DNA of 64,000 nt from Gonatopus flavifemur (Eukaryota; Arthropoda; Insecta; Hymenoptera; Dryinidae). The stretch spans positions 30,044,001 through 30,108,000 of the forward strand of contig JAFFJZ010000004.1 of NCBI GenBank assembly GCA_018340375.1, written 5' to 3'. This document shows positions 21,960-33,728 of the stretch, piece after piece (the first letter of the stretch is position 1; every line of letters starts with the position of its first letter). Position numbers and translations under genes: made by a program. Below the pieces are notes generated by a model that had not been told where the DNA came from, did no database searches, and saw only the letters and a program-made list of their open reading frames with translations.

Positions 21960-23050
21960 ATTTTTTGGGGGTTTTTCCTTTCCTTCCCGAATGAGATGTT
22001 TCGGTTTGTTTCTTTTTTTCGTTGACCAGGGTAAATTGATTCGGTTTTTCCTCCGTTTGTTCAGAAGACGGGGTCGAAAGGGGAAACAAAGGCACACCAT
22101 GTCGTCTTCGGTTCTTCTTGCGACCAGTAGTAGGCACATTTAGATTGTTTGTTTTCATGGATAGTAATTCTTTGTACAGGTCCAAGTCCAAGAGGGTTGT
22201 TTCGGTAAGTGAATAGTGCTCGGAAAGGGTGGCTTCTTATCCACATCAAGTATGTCGTTGCGTCAATTCTGATTGGGCGTTTCGCACTGGGCCCCACGGT
22301 AAGTGCGAACACCAAATTACCGTGCTCCCTGCTATGCACCTCCAACGTGCTCCTTGCTCTCCTCTTCTTTACAGTATGACCCATAGCAGTAGCAGCTCCA
22401 ACTTGGAAACATGATGCCTCACTCGATTGTTGAATAATTCCATTTTTCAACCCTTCCACCTGCCTAGCATGTTCGCTTATACATGGCTTTACTTAGTTGC
22501 AGCTATGGGAAAGAGGAAGAAAATGCCACCCCAGACGGAAGATACGTTCCTGGAGAGGGAAGCCCCAGCGCCGGAAAAGGGAGTTGATCACCATGAGAAA
22601 CTCCCGTCGCCCCCAGGTGATGGTGGGAAGGCCACGTGACAGACGAGAGTTCTCAACGGCGTTGGTGCATCGCCTCATTCCCACGTCCTACAGGCATGTC
22701 CCCGAGTCCTCCCTCCTTTCAATCCCTACCCAAACTCCCGTCCCCAATCCCATTCATGCGTTGCCCCATTCCCCTCCACCATTTTTCTCCCCGTATCATT
22801 CAAACCCCTCCACCATCCCCCAACCGCCCCTCTTCCCCGGGGCTCGACCAACCCCTTGATACCACGTATGTGGTGGTTCCCCAACTCGAATCCTCACCTC
22901 ACTCCCGATGATTCCCAGCCCGCGTCGCCATTCCTCCTTCCATCTCCACCCCCGACCACCTGTGTACTCTCTCACCCTTCCCCACGAACGCATGTTGACA
23001 CCTACTGTCCCACTGCGAGGGAATTATACAATTTTTGGCTGGGTTTTGGA
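21960..23050. other. GC/C-rich block of unknown nature
   Basis: Base composition changes sharply. From about 22640 to 23000 the plus strand is dominated by CCC and CCT runs (proline/serine-rich in all frames), unlike the surrounding AT-rich DNA. A run of open frames (22497-22859, 22636-22911, 22908-23258) reflects lack of A/T stops rather than a known domain. Since it follows the gypsy remnant it could be a decayed gag- or env-like region, but nothing identifies it. Confidence 0.35.
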
Positions 23051-23059
23051 TAATCGTTT

Positions 23060-24009
23060 CGCAATTTTTTTCTTTCTAGTTTGTTGTTGTGTAAATTATT
23101 ATTTAAGGACATCCCAATGGAATTTGATAACTATCAAATACGTTGTTTATAAAAATGTTGAAATCACAACCCTTGAACAGCTTCTTGTTCAACAAATCCG
23201 GAATTCTCTGAAAAATCAAGCGTCGCCGCGAATTCACCTGGTTCTGAATTTTCTTTGATATTTTTGAAGTGTCGAGATTCTTCTGTAACGACGGAATCAT
23301 GTCATCTTAGTTTTGTCAATTTCTCCATGATTTATGAAATAAATTCTCTTTCACCGTTTATCATAATTTTGAAAGTGCATCTAAAATGTTCCCTTCAGCT
23401 GCGATGCGACCCGGAACTGATGATAACGATCAAGCGATGCAACCAACTTCAGTTTGTTCAGATCACTATTATATGTATTCGGCTGATTTCAATTGTTGTT
23501 ACGCGCGATTTGTATGTCGATTCGACTAAGGGTAGTTTGTTTGAACCACTTTCGATTCGTTTCCGAGTGATGTTATTTTTTGTTCCAAATTTGTTTGGAA
23601 ATCTTTGAATTCTCATTGCTGATTTGTGCTTGATATTTCAGATATTCAGATATTCTATATACACATTTCGATTATCGGGCAGAGTTTTCGGGTAAAAATA
23701 CGCTCGAATGCTACTCGGACAGAAACGAGCAAGCTTTGTGCCTATCACTTGACAGAGTTTTTTTGACACGAGTTCATAGAAAGCTCGGAATGATGCAAAC
23801 GAATATTGAATGCAGAACTCTGGAAGAATTCTTCACGCATTCTATGTGTTCATAAAAGAATCTAAAAGAATCAGAAGAAAATAGTTCATTCAGAATACTT
23901 CAGAACTCTTTTCGGCCGTTCTTCAATCATATGTGCTGTATGGGAAGACGACTATCAACCCAACACATAATCGTAGTAATAATTTCATAATGATCGGATC
24001 ATAAGGACG
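23060..24009. other. Unassigned AT-rich DNA
   Basis: I see no gene or element termini. Confidence 0.4.
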
Positions 24010-24900
24010 GAAGATGTCCCAATAAAAACTTTTGAAAACATCTTCAAACAATGCAGATTGCTAAGGACTCTTCCTCCACATTTCTCAACCGATTGTGATG
24101 AAACTTATGTGGAACCACTATGGGATCATAACTGAACTGTGGTATAAACTTCATTACAACCACATGACAGGAAACGGAAACATGCACTTGTTCCAAAATC
24201 ACAATTTTTTATAACATGTTTCCTTTCTGTCTTCCGCTTCCTTGTGAGGGTCAGGTTGAAACTTGTATGGGACCGCTATGAGCACTGCACACAATTGTGG
24301 TGAAAATTTCATAACGATCGGATGATAGGAATGTAAGTTACCTCCATGCAAATGGTATTCACGAAATTTTCAAATTTTGTTTCGAAGCTTAGTGCTTGCC
24401 TTTTTCCTCCCTCAATTCCGATTCGCCTGAAATTCATACCGTACAATTAACACCTAGTGAATTGAATACGCTCAAAGTTTCATGGTTTTCAGATAACACG
24501 GACATAGATAAGGCATGTTTTCAAAATATTGTTAAATAACGCGGATCGCAAAAGAAAATTTTCCACAATTTTCAACTGATTGAGAGAAAACTCATATGGG
24601 ACCACTATCGGATCGTAACCAGAACGTGGTATAAGTTTCATTGCAATCCGATGACGGGGAGTGGAGATATTCGTGATCGCAAAATCACTATATTTCGAAA
24701 CATTTCCCTCCACCCCCTCCATTTTTCTGTGAGGACCGAGTTGAAATTCATATGGGACCACTATCGACACCGAATGAATGTAACTACGGTGAAAATTTTG
24801 TGGAGATCGGATAACAGGAACAGGAAATATCCGTGGTGTCAAGTTGGTGCACATATACACACAGACAACCAGACAGACACAGAACCAAAAATTTTCCCCG
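24010..24900 (+). repeat. Interspersed repeat with internal duplication, shared with 8.8-9.4 kb
   Basis: Two tandem units (about 24050-24380 and 24540-24860) repeat 'gggaccactat', 'gtggtataa', 'ttcattgcaa', 'tgaggaccgagttgaaa' and 'tggtgaaaattt' words in the same order. The intervening 24395-24560 matches 8830-9040 on the opposite strand. The end carries CACACAGACAACCAGACAGACACAG (shown here as alternating ACAGAC units), a tail style seen at LINE 3' ends. Confidence 0.65.
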
Positions 24901-25456
24901 AGTTTGAAGGAACATTTTGGCTTGAGAGATTTTTAGTTTGAAGACAAAAACATTTTCGGTCCCCTGGAACGATCACGAAGCTTGCCTCTAACGAGGAAGC
25001 AAAAGAATCATTGAATCTGGCCGAATTCCATTGGAATTGGACGGTCTGGTTAAAACTGATCTAATTGTTCATCAATGAGATTTGGTCACTTTGGTTAATT
25101 TCTCCAACGACAATCTCATTCAATCTCGCAAAATCTCAATGAATCTCGTCAAACCTTAATGAATCCCTCTCAATGTTCTGGCCAAATCTCATGAAATTTC
25201 ATTATTTCATATTCAATGCAGTTCTTCAACCAAGGAACTTTTCATAATTCATCAAAATTCTTTGGATCCCAACGGGAAATATCACAATTTCCCTCAAAAT
25301 TCCAATTCTCACCTATTAGACCAAATATTGTAGAGAAATTCAGTAATATATCTGGTACATCGAATGTCTCTGTATCCTGTAAAAGAGGAATCATTAAAAT
25401 GACTGGGTGTCATGAAAATGAAATTTTTCTAATGAGAAATGTGCAGACTTCGAATT

Positions 25457-26454
25457 ACCCACTGAGCCTCCCCGCTAGAACCTTGCATTAACATCGCATC
25501 GATGTTGATGCGATCTTGAAAGTACCTGTTATGAGAATTACAACAGTAATATCACAACATCCAATTACAAGTAAATTGCAGCAATGTTACCTTGTCAGGT
25601 GATATTTCAACGATGTTTTTGCAAGTTACTTTTGTCATATTGCATTTATAAATTGAAAGACAAGTACTTTCAAGATCGCATCAATATCGCTGCAATGTTA
25701 ATGCAAGGTTCTAACGGAAATCCCAGACAGCACCGAAAGTTCTCAAAACGTTTCAAAAACGTGTCCATAGTCCCACAGATGTTGGTTCCCAAAAGTATAT
25801 TTCCTAAACATCTTGAGAACATTCATTCAATGTACTGGGAAACACGTTTTGCGGACATTGTTGACAAATGCTATGGTACTTTTTCAGAACGTCCTCGAAA
25901 CGTTATATGAAAACTAAGTATTTTATCTCTAACCTATATAAATTTATATTTATAGTTTTACTAGGGACAAAAGTATCGAACAACAATAAAAGTATGTTTT
26001 GTATTGAATGTTTGAAAATATTTCATTTCAGCAGTGCGAAACTATTGGCAGAATATAAATTATCAAGAATTAAGTCAATGTTTTGAAATTCACATAATCT
26101 TAAAATTGGCGCGGAACAAAATTTCATTATATGCGGTGTATTAAAAGGATGCAAATGTAATTTGTCAGATCCATCGATACAGGCTCCACCACAGTTCATT
26201 TGCATCGGCTCCAAATGGAGAATATTGGAAGATTTGACACAAGTTTGAACATTAACAAATTCTCATTTTCAATGTCTCATAAACGTTCCATGGAAAACCT
26301 TAATCAAACTATACCAGACATTCGTACATCCCTGGTACATACATGCGATGTTTCTTGAACGTCCCGAAACATTTTCAGAACATTCCAATGTTTCAAAAGA
26401 CGTTCCAAGGATGTTGATAGTACCTCCCGGTGCTGTATGGGATGCTCAGTGGGT
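25457..26454. mobile_element. Element with CCCACTGAGCATCCCATACAG-type termini, left end split
   Basis: The right end in reverse complement reads ACCCACTGAGC + ATCCCATACAGCACC. At the left, ACCCACTGAGC (25457-25467) and ATCCCAGACAGCACC (about 25720) are the same two blocks but separated by a 240-bp foldback. The interior is built from degenerate AACGTTTC/GAACATTC words. It belongs with 39771-40695, whose ends are also CATCCCACACAGC. Confidence 0.65.
25475..25714. mobile_element. Foldback MITE nested in the left terminus of the 25.5-kb element
   Basis: The arms of about 52 bp are inverted: CTAGAACCTTGCATTAACAT (25475) and its near complement to 25714. They continue through GATGCGATCTTGAAAGTAC. 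The element splits the host terminus described for 25457-26454. Confidence 0.75.
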
Positions 26455-26715
26455 CGCTATTCGAAAATTGAAAGATTCCAAATGAGATTGAATCATTTTC
26501 AATTAGAGGTTTGCACCATCAGAGGGTAAGTAAATATTCCAGAATATGAATTTGTAAAACTTCCATACAAAAATTTTCAATGTATAATATTTCATTACAT
26601 GTTGACGTAAGTGAACAACCCCAAACTGTTTTCCTTCGAAACTCGCATATCTGATGTAAGATCATACGTGAAAATGCTCAAGAATGAATATTCTTGCTAT
26701 ATCTATTCGCATGGG

Positions 26716-26862
26716 CAGTGGGTTCAATTAATCCTTCTCCCTCTTTCCGATAGATCCTTGTTGCCGTTTCATTAGTAATTGACAATGTTCCCGATTGATT
26801 AACAATGAATTGGTAACAAGGATCTATTACAAAGAAGGGAGAAGATTAATTGAACCCGCTGG
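26716..26862. mobile_element. Small foldback MITE, about 147 bp
   Basis: The arms of about 50 bp pair CAGTGGGTTCAATTAATC with GATTAATTGAACCCGCTG and continue through ATAGATCCTTGTT/AACAAGGATCTAT. Confidence 0.75.
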
Positions 26863-27202
26863 ACATGTAACGTCCCAAGGATATTATGAAAATATTATAC
26901 AACATTTTTGCTGATAGGTTATGGAAGAATAGGATGAAAGAGGTGATTTACTTCCAGTGCGTCAAAACATCGTCCAAAGATTTCATTTCATGAAAAAACA
27001 AAGAGTGATCGGACAAAGTGGCTTTGCTGCTGACCCCGGAAATACATCGTCGTTTCTTTTTTCCTCGCTTTGTTGTAGAAATCGCGCAGATAACTCCATC
27101 TTTCTTTCGCTTACACGTCAGGCAAAGCTCCCAAGAAATACACTGGATAACTACTCTTGTAGCACAAGGATAATCAAAATCTATTCAGAATACCCACCCC
27201 AA

Positions 27203-27241
27203 ATAACACACAAGAATTCATTAGTGATTCTTGTGTGTTAT
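27203..27241. other. Perfect 15-bp hairpin
   Basis: ATAACACACAAGAAT (27203-27217) and ATTCTTGTGTGTTAT (27227-27241) are exact inverted copies with a 9-base loop. The stem is too short for a canonical pre-miRNA. The function is unknown. Confidence 0.6.
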
Positions 27242-27559
27242 CTGAGATGGAACATTTAGGCGTGAAAAAATATCTCAAACGTGCTGTAATCACATGTTGC
27301 GCGTGAAATTTTGCTGTATCGGAAACCCACCTGCTGAAAAATGTGTTTTATCTTCTTTCAAACAGTATGGAAATTATTTTATGACTGGTACAGTGGATGT
27401 ATTTAATTCGTCCCCTCGAGGGACAAGATATTGTTTTCGATGAGTTGTGAAAAACTATACCATGACTCGTGAAAGATTGAATTCCAACCACATGAACACT
27501 TGAGGAACGATTCGAGGTGATTGATGATATCTTTAGCTAAGTTCGTGTAGCGCACCCCA

Positions 27560-27900
27560 AGTTCCGCCAACTTGCTCTAAGTATTTCAGATTTGCTATTT
27601 CCAGTTATAAAAACAAATTGATTGGTTTGGTACAACTTGGAGCAACTTGAGGCATGTAGAACGAACCCATTGAAAAGTTTCAAAATCGAATATTATGATT
27701 ACAATCGTAATTTATTTGCGGGTATTCTCAAGTTGATGAAGTGAGGAGAAAACGAATAAACTCCATCCACTGTAACAAGGCTGTGTTCGTTCTGACGTGT
27801 TTTAAGTTGTCCAACTTGCACCAAACCAATCAATTCATTTTTATAACCAGAAGAGCGAATCAAAAATATTTTTAGCAAGTTGTGGCACCTTAGAACTGAC
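27560..27900. mobile_element. Foldback MITE with about 105-bp arms
   Basis: The segments 27567-27672 and 27785-27893 are inverted copies. They share CAACTTGCT, AGTTATAAAAACAAATTG and ATTGGTTTGGT(A/G)CAA. The spacer is about 110 bp. The ends are approximate. Confidence 0.75.
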
Positions 27901-27909
27901 ACAGCTAAG

Positions 27910-28728
27910 GAAAGTTACCATTCTAATGACATGAAATGTTTTTAAAAATACTTACCCCCTAAAATGTTACTGACTTCCATCTACAAATTTTATTTTCAAT
28001 GGCGTCCTTTCTTTTATGTTGAGCCTGTGAACGCATAAAGGCGGTTTTTAGGATACAATTTGAATGAGCGATGCATTCAATTCATCTTGGCCAGTCAAGA
28101 TTTTCATTTTGATTTTTGCGTTCGGTTTATTCGCTATGTATAGGACAGGAAAAATATATAATGAAACAATTCAAATCGCATAATAGTTTTCGAAATACAG
28201 CAGATAGAACAGTCATTGAGGACTTATCGTACTAAATGGACATAGATTCTATGAAGAGACTTATCTGATTTCCAAAAACTTTACGTGATTTGGGTTTACC
28301 TCAAATTTGTATTTAAAAAGTTCTCCCGGACAATTATGACTAACGATACACACAAATCAAATTGTAGTATACCCATAACAACGATTCCACTGTTATTGAT
28401 GTTTAGAACATGTTCGTCGGTGTTTAAGCTTTCCAAACAAGTATCATTTACAACAACGGCATTTTCAGAAATTATCGATTCACAATATCATGTGCTGCAT
28501 CATAAAAATTCTTCAAGAATTTTAATTTCCAAATTGTTGTGTAATATGGATATTGATTCATCATCTATCATTACAAATAGGATCACAATTATAGATCAAT
28601 GATCAAAATCAGGCTTGGTAAACATATCAATATAATAAGCTATTTCCTCGTATATATTTCACTTGACTTTTAAAATCTGAATTTTATGAACTGTTATCCT
28701 TATTGAAAAGTCTTGATCTAATAGTGCT
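27910..28728. other. Unassigned AT-rich DNA
   Basis: A 105-codon open frame (28285-28602) shows no recognisable domain. No element termini were found. Confidence 0.35.
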
Positions 28729-28730
28729 TA

Positions 28731-28836
28731 CCCAAGTAGCAAAACGATGTTTTATATGTACTATGCATGTTCATAGTATATCTGAACATGCTATGAACAT
28801 TCAAAGTACATATACGAAATCCGGATACCACTTGGG
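28731..28836. mobile_element. 106-bp TA-flanked MITE (CCCAAGT termini)
   Basis: CCCAAG…CTTGGG ends are bracketed by TA (28729-28730 and 28837-28838). The interior is itself palindromic around 'atgttcatagtatatctgaacat'. Confidence 0.6.
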
Positions 28837-28937
28837 TATGTTTCAGAATGAAATTATAGTAGATCGTTTTACAAATGAAGGTCTATTGTCATTTGCACTC
28901 ACTTTTCAACTTCAATTAAACGTTTTATTTGCTACAT

Positions 28938-29045
28938 CCCTACAAACAATGATCACTGGCGTTTCAATGGGCCGCTGATGGTCCGGCAATGCCGTTGAAG
29001 AGCCGTCACCGGTCCTTTGAAACGTCAGCAGTCGTGTTTGCTGGG
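28938..29045 (-). mobile_element. CCCAGCAAACAC-family MITE, intact copy (108 bp)
   Basis: Read on the minus strand it runs CCCAGCAAACACGACTGCTG … CATTGTTTGTAGGG. The copy at 36057-36310 matches it throughout, apart from one insertion. This copy therefore preserves the empty site for that insertion (…CATCAGCGGCCCATTG…). Confidence 0.8.
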
Positions 29046-29243
29046 ATATGTTTGATACAAGAGGTATATCAGTGGCGTAAAATTAGTTGGTTTTTTGTGT
29101 AAGATTTGACAAAAAAGGTGGAATTTAATTGAGTTATCTTGATGTATCTCCATTCTTTTAGAGAAAATTGGCCAATCTCACGTCATTGGTATCACCCTGG
29201 CAGCCTGGTCAAAAGAAAAGATGCAGAGCGTGCAATGAAGGTA

Positions 29244-29505
29244 CTCTCTAAATCTGAATCAGTGGAATTCGAGTGATTCCGCAGTTATAAGTATACCACT
29301 AATTTCAATCAGTTGAATTCCACTGCATAATCAGTGAATAGTCGCTGATTCTGCAGTTGGATGTTCTTTTCACTGATTACAATTAGTCGTATTTCACTGT
29401 GAAAATCAGTGAATACTCACTGATTCGCAGTGTATATGCACTGGTTTGCAGTGGTATACTTATCACTGCAATCCAGTGAAATTCCACTGATTCAGATTCA
29501 GAGAG
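29244..29505. mobile_element. 262-bp TA-flanked MITE rich in CACTGATT words
   Basis: CTCTCTAAATCTGAATCAGT (29244) faces ACTGATTCAGATTCAGAGAG (to 29505), with TA on both sides. The words TCACTGATT/AATCAGTG and AGTATACCACT recur many times in both orientations, giving a quasi-palindromic interior. Confidence 0.8.
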
Positions 29506-29507
29506 TA

Positions 29508-30830
29508 TATATATAGATGAAAGACTGTGAACTGTATGTAAAATGAAACACGATAAGTATGGAGTTGTTTCAGATTACCCTTCCTAAACGCTGTCATTTT
29601 CACCAGAGCACCTATAGCAAATGAAACTTTCGATCAGAATTGAAAAATACTTATGCGATACAAAGTACATTCACTTCCAGCAGTGTTTATCAAAAAACAA
29701 GTAAATCGTCCTAATAACAATCCCATTAGAGACAAGCACAACTTTAATCTGCTGATAATGGAATGGGTTATTGAATTCAAACTGTTAGAATCAATCCAAA
29801 TAAGTATTTCAGAAATGAACAGAATATCTACCACCTGACACATTGTTATATAAATTTAGAATTTTATTTTACTTTGAAATGATGAAACGGTTGAGAACAA
29901 TTTTTGAAGTAACCTTCAAAACGACCAATAAATCAGAAAATTAGGAAGAACCGTCTCATTTGAACTAATAATTGTTACAAGCATATATAATCACGTTTTT
30001 GCAGTTCATTATTCCGCGAAGTTCGCAATAATGGCAATCAGCATAATGATCCCTCACAAGCACCCAATGTCTCAGTAATATTTCTAGAATATTACAATGT
30101 CTTGCTCAGAACATTCTGTGTGGAATATTTATACAAGATCCCATAGATATTGCAGATACAATAATTCGTTGGAAACGTTCTGAGAATCTTCCAATTGGAA
30201 CATTGCACATATAATGATCTGTAATGTTCTGGAAATCTACCATGGTAAATATGCTAAGTTTGTCGTGAATGAAATATTCTGAGAATATGACAGCAATATT
30301 TTATGAAGCAAAATAAATTTTTTTACACCTGACCCAGGACTTGGTGAAATTTACAATTCAAAATCTAAAAAAAAACGCCTCTCCTACGACTTATTCACTT
30401 GACGTTTCAGAATATTTCGAACCAATTCGTCTATATCCCACAAAAACAAATTTTTTGAATTTTCTCATCAATTTGCCCCAGCACTTGGTAAATTTTGAAA
30501 GTACTTTTCACAAAAAACGTTCCCCTCAAGCACTGTTGCCAGGTGAGGGAGAACTAGGGTTTCTTCATTGGTCATTCCATTCGATAGAGTCAATTCATTG
30601 GTATTAAGATTCCCTTAGAAACTTCCCCAACCTGGCGATTCTGCCTTCAAGTGCTATTCATTCTCCATTCCAGAAGATTCTGAAGCGAGTAGTCTATATC
30701 CCACGCCAACAAATTTTCGAAGTTTCTCAACCGATCTTACTCAGCGCTTTGTAAAATTTCAAAGTCGAGGTTGAAAAAAACCTCTCTCCCACCACCTACT
30801 CATTTTTTTGTCAGAAGATTCTGAATCAAT
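29508..30830. other. Unassigned AT-rich DNA with weak repeats
   Basis: The segment 30060-30330 is made of degenerate AGAATATT/GAACATT words like those at 31262-31540, but no paired termini could be placed. The segment 30340-30830 contains two similar 'tatatcccac(a/g)…aacaaatttt…gaatttctca' blocks (about 30430 and 30690). Confidence 0.35.
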
Positions 30831-30832
30831 TG

Positions 30833-31072
30833 CACGGAAAAAAGAAAACAACAATGGTTACTGTGAGTCACAAAAATACATTGAAAGTCAAATTCATTTT
30901 ATGCAGTACTGCGTTTCCCAGTCCTCATTACTGTCCAGTCAGCGTTGGGGCATTTTATTACAATACTCATCACTGTGATCGCGCTAATCCTCATTATCCA
31001 GGCGTGTTTTCATTTGTTTTTCAACCGATCGCTGTCATTCACACTCACCAATAGTGTCTTCTTTTTTCCGTG
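30833..31072. mobile_element. 240-bp MITE (CACGGAAAAAAGAA termini)
   Basis: CACGGAAAAAAGAA at the left faces TTCTTTTTTCCGTG at the right. The inverted match continues imperfectly for about 33 bp (…CAATGGTTACTGTG / …ACTATTGGTGAGTGTG). Confidence 0.65.
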
Positions 31073-31261
31073 TGGTCTACATTTCCCGGAAACGAATTCT
31101 TCAAACTCTCATCGCGATACTTACAATAAATGGCACATTTAGAGTGGTGTCGGCATCTCGGAGATTCGCTGATGTGATAGAAGTTTTCTTTCCAGTCAAA
31201 GTGATTCTGGCCAAGCTCATTCAACATTTGTAGAAGTAAACTCTGAAGGAATTCGTTTTCA

Positions 31262-31540
31262 ACTCAAAGTAATATTCTGTAAGTTTTTGAATATATGTGA
31301 TTGTTACATTTTTTTCCCGTACAGAATATCGTTGAAATGATCACAGCAATATTTCAGAATGTCTCCAGAATGTTTCCTCAATGATTTCAGCAATGTTTCA
31401 GAATATCTCCAGAATGTTACAAAGATGTTGACATGAGACATCCTGCAGACATTCTGACAATCTTCTTGAGATATTTTCCAGAATATTATACATTCCAAAT
31501 GTAATATTCTGACAATATTGTTGAGATATCCGGTACAGCG
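31262..31540. repeat. Modular CAGAATATTT-type repeat
   Basis: Degenerate words (TTTCAGAATGTCTCCAGAATG and TTTCAGAATATCTCCAGAATG, each split by spacing) recur in tandem. Similar modular composition occurs at 25.7-26.4, 30.1-30.3, 39.8-40.7 and 62.7-62.9 kb. Confidence 0.5.
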
Positions 31541-31665
31541 TAGGCTCTGTAAATGGAACTATAAAATTTTTGACACAACTGAGCTGCGCTGATTGGATAA
31601 TCGCATTTCCCTAGATAATCTTTCATTCCGGCGTAACGTGTTATGATGCACGGGAGAGCACCCTG

Positions 31666-31795
31666 AAGGTCTAGCTACACAAGTACGTGAAAGTGAACGT
31701 AAAGAACGGAAGGATAAGCACTACGGAAAATTGGCTCTGTGCGCAGCCGTTTACGTTTACGTTTGTCTGCACGAAACTTTTGTAGCTAGACCTTT
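31666..31795. mobile_element. 130-bp MITE (AAGGTCTAGCTACA termini)
   Basis: AAGGTCTAGCTACACAAG faces TTTTGTAGCTAGACCTTT. The arms continue through AACGTAAA-rich sequence. Confidence 0.65.
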
Positions 31796-31814
31796 AGACG
31801 TATGAGCGGTTTGC

Positions 31815-32930
31815 TCCCAGCAAACACTGCACTGATGGCCCTGTACTGGGTCTTTAATAAATGCCAGCAATAGCTTTAATGGTCCTCCATTGGCAGCCTT
31901 TGATGGCCCAGCGCGTATATGTCCCACCGGCCACATAACATTCAACCAACACCGTATGCCTTCATTGAATCACCAAACTTTATCCACTGATTGAATATGA
32001 ATGTCAAGACACGAATTCATTGTGAATTCAATATTATTTTGAACAAGAATCGAGAACGATGAATTGATTGAAGACTATAAAATGAAAAAAAAAATTTATT
32101 AGATGAATGGTATTCATCCGCAATGATTTTCTTATCCTCAAACATGTCGTTGTAATCCAACATGAAAGAATCCTGAGAAATTCTTTGTGTCCACGGTCAC
32201 CAATCCAAACTTCTACTGCTCCTGGGAATGCTGCACATTCATGATCACGTTCAGAAGTCATTGACGCGCTGCTGCCAGTTCTTCGTTCTCGTTGGAGCAC
32301 TAATTGGCGTTCTGGGGAATGAAAAATTATTGAAAATATATCCCGATCATAAATATACGGTACTTGAAACCACACGCTAATTCATTCCTACTTTTACACT
32401 GAATCAAATGTTGGAAAGAATATCTTCATCACGAACAAGTTTTTTGTTGGGTAGAGACGTCTATACTACTCAAAGTTTGATGAAATGTTCTCATGTGTTG
32501 TTATTGAATAGTGAATCACGTAACCTAATCACTTTGTTTATTCACATCACCTCACAATATATTCCAATGAAATAAAACCTGCATGATTCACTCGATACAC
32601 GATATTAGGTATGATTTTATTTTCAATTTAAAATATAGAAATTCATTCTCGAATGAATGGAGAATTCTCATGGAATATTTATTTAATGGGATGAGTTTGA
32701 TCATCTGTTATCGAACCAATAACAACAAAGTTCATAAGAATCGCAACAGATGGCAGTACGATAATACGGGGAGCCATCATTGGCAACAAATCGGGTCATT
32801 ACAATTGTGCCGTAATTTCCTGGCATCAAAAATGAACGTGATGCCATTATTGGCCCTTCGATGGAGAACAATGTATCGAGTGTCATTGCATATCCTGTAA
32901 AGGCCCAATACATATTCACAGGCGCTCATA
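31815..32930. other. Mostly unassigned; starts with a CCCAGCAAACA-type terminus
   Basis: 31817 reads CCCAGCAAACACTGCACTGA, close to the 28.9/36.1-kb MITE terminus, but the body differs and no second end was found. The rest shows no gene. Confidence 0.3.
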
Positions 32931-33093
32931 GATTTCTATATAATAAACTAGACTGCGAACATACTATAGTTTATGCAGCCGAAGTTGAGGCAAACACTCA
33001 TAAAAAATTTCTATCTATAGGAAGAAGCCATCTTTAAGAGGGTAACGTGGATAGAGCGTTCACCATCCGGGAAAAAAAATTCCATACATGGAC

Positions 33094-33367
33094 CCATATA
33101 TGGGTTTATGTATGGTCATATATGAAAGTGGAGAATCTATCAGCATTGATCTCACTTCTCTCTCCTTTGGTTTCTCATCACGTTCCATAAGAAATGGTAA
33201 CATTTTGTTATCCATATATGGATGCATATGATAATGTATGATTGAATATGATCCCATATGGCCATGTACAGTCTCATTCATACATGATCATATATGACCG
33301 AAATCCATATATGCTCATATATGATCTCATATATGTTTATATATGTTCATATGTATTTCATATATGA
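33094..33367. repeat. CATATATG octamer array
   Basis: Eight exact copies of the palindrome CATATATG lie within about 275 bp, four of them between 33285 and 33335 at 10-17-bp spacing. There are also near copies (TATATATG, CATATGTA). Another copy lies just past the Mutator-like insertion (36019). Confidence 0.8.
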
Positions 33368-33728
33368 TTCAAACACGCTTATGGCCACTTTGTGGGTCTA
33401 TTATTTCGAAATTCTCGATTTTCCAAAAACATCATTTTTGGGTACTTTGAGGATGTAGAATTAGTGTACAAATAGTTGTAAATCGAGTTCAGACCGAGGA
33501 TAAGTTCCACAGGCACTTATAAGCTAGGACCTCCGAAAGCGCGCAGAGCTCATTTCATCCAGCTTCACTGTATCGCTTAGCTTCGCTTTCCCGCCCGTCT
33601 CTAAGGTCAGACTTGATTTTCCCGCATTTTCGGCATTGTGTGGGACTAGTTGGAGATTATTTTTCGTGAAAAGTACTGTTGTCGTGTGTATACTGCTTTG
33701 TATAACACTAATATATATACATATAACG

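Noticed and set aside
27203..27241. Possible pre-miRNA hairpin.
   Set aside because: A 15-bp stem with a 9-base loop is too short for a canonical animal pre-miRNA. Listed only as a hairpin.
30060..30330. A complete MITE of the AGAATATT type.
   Set aside because: The modular words resemble other elements, but no paired termini or duplications could be placed.
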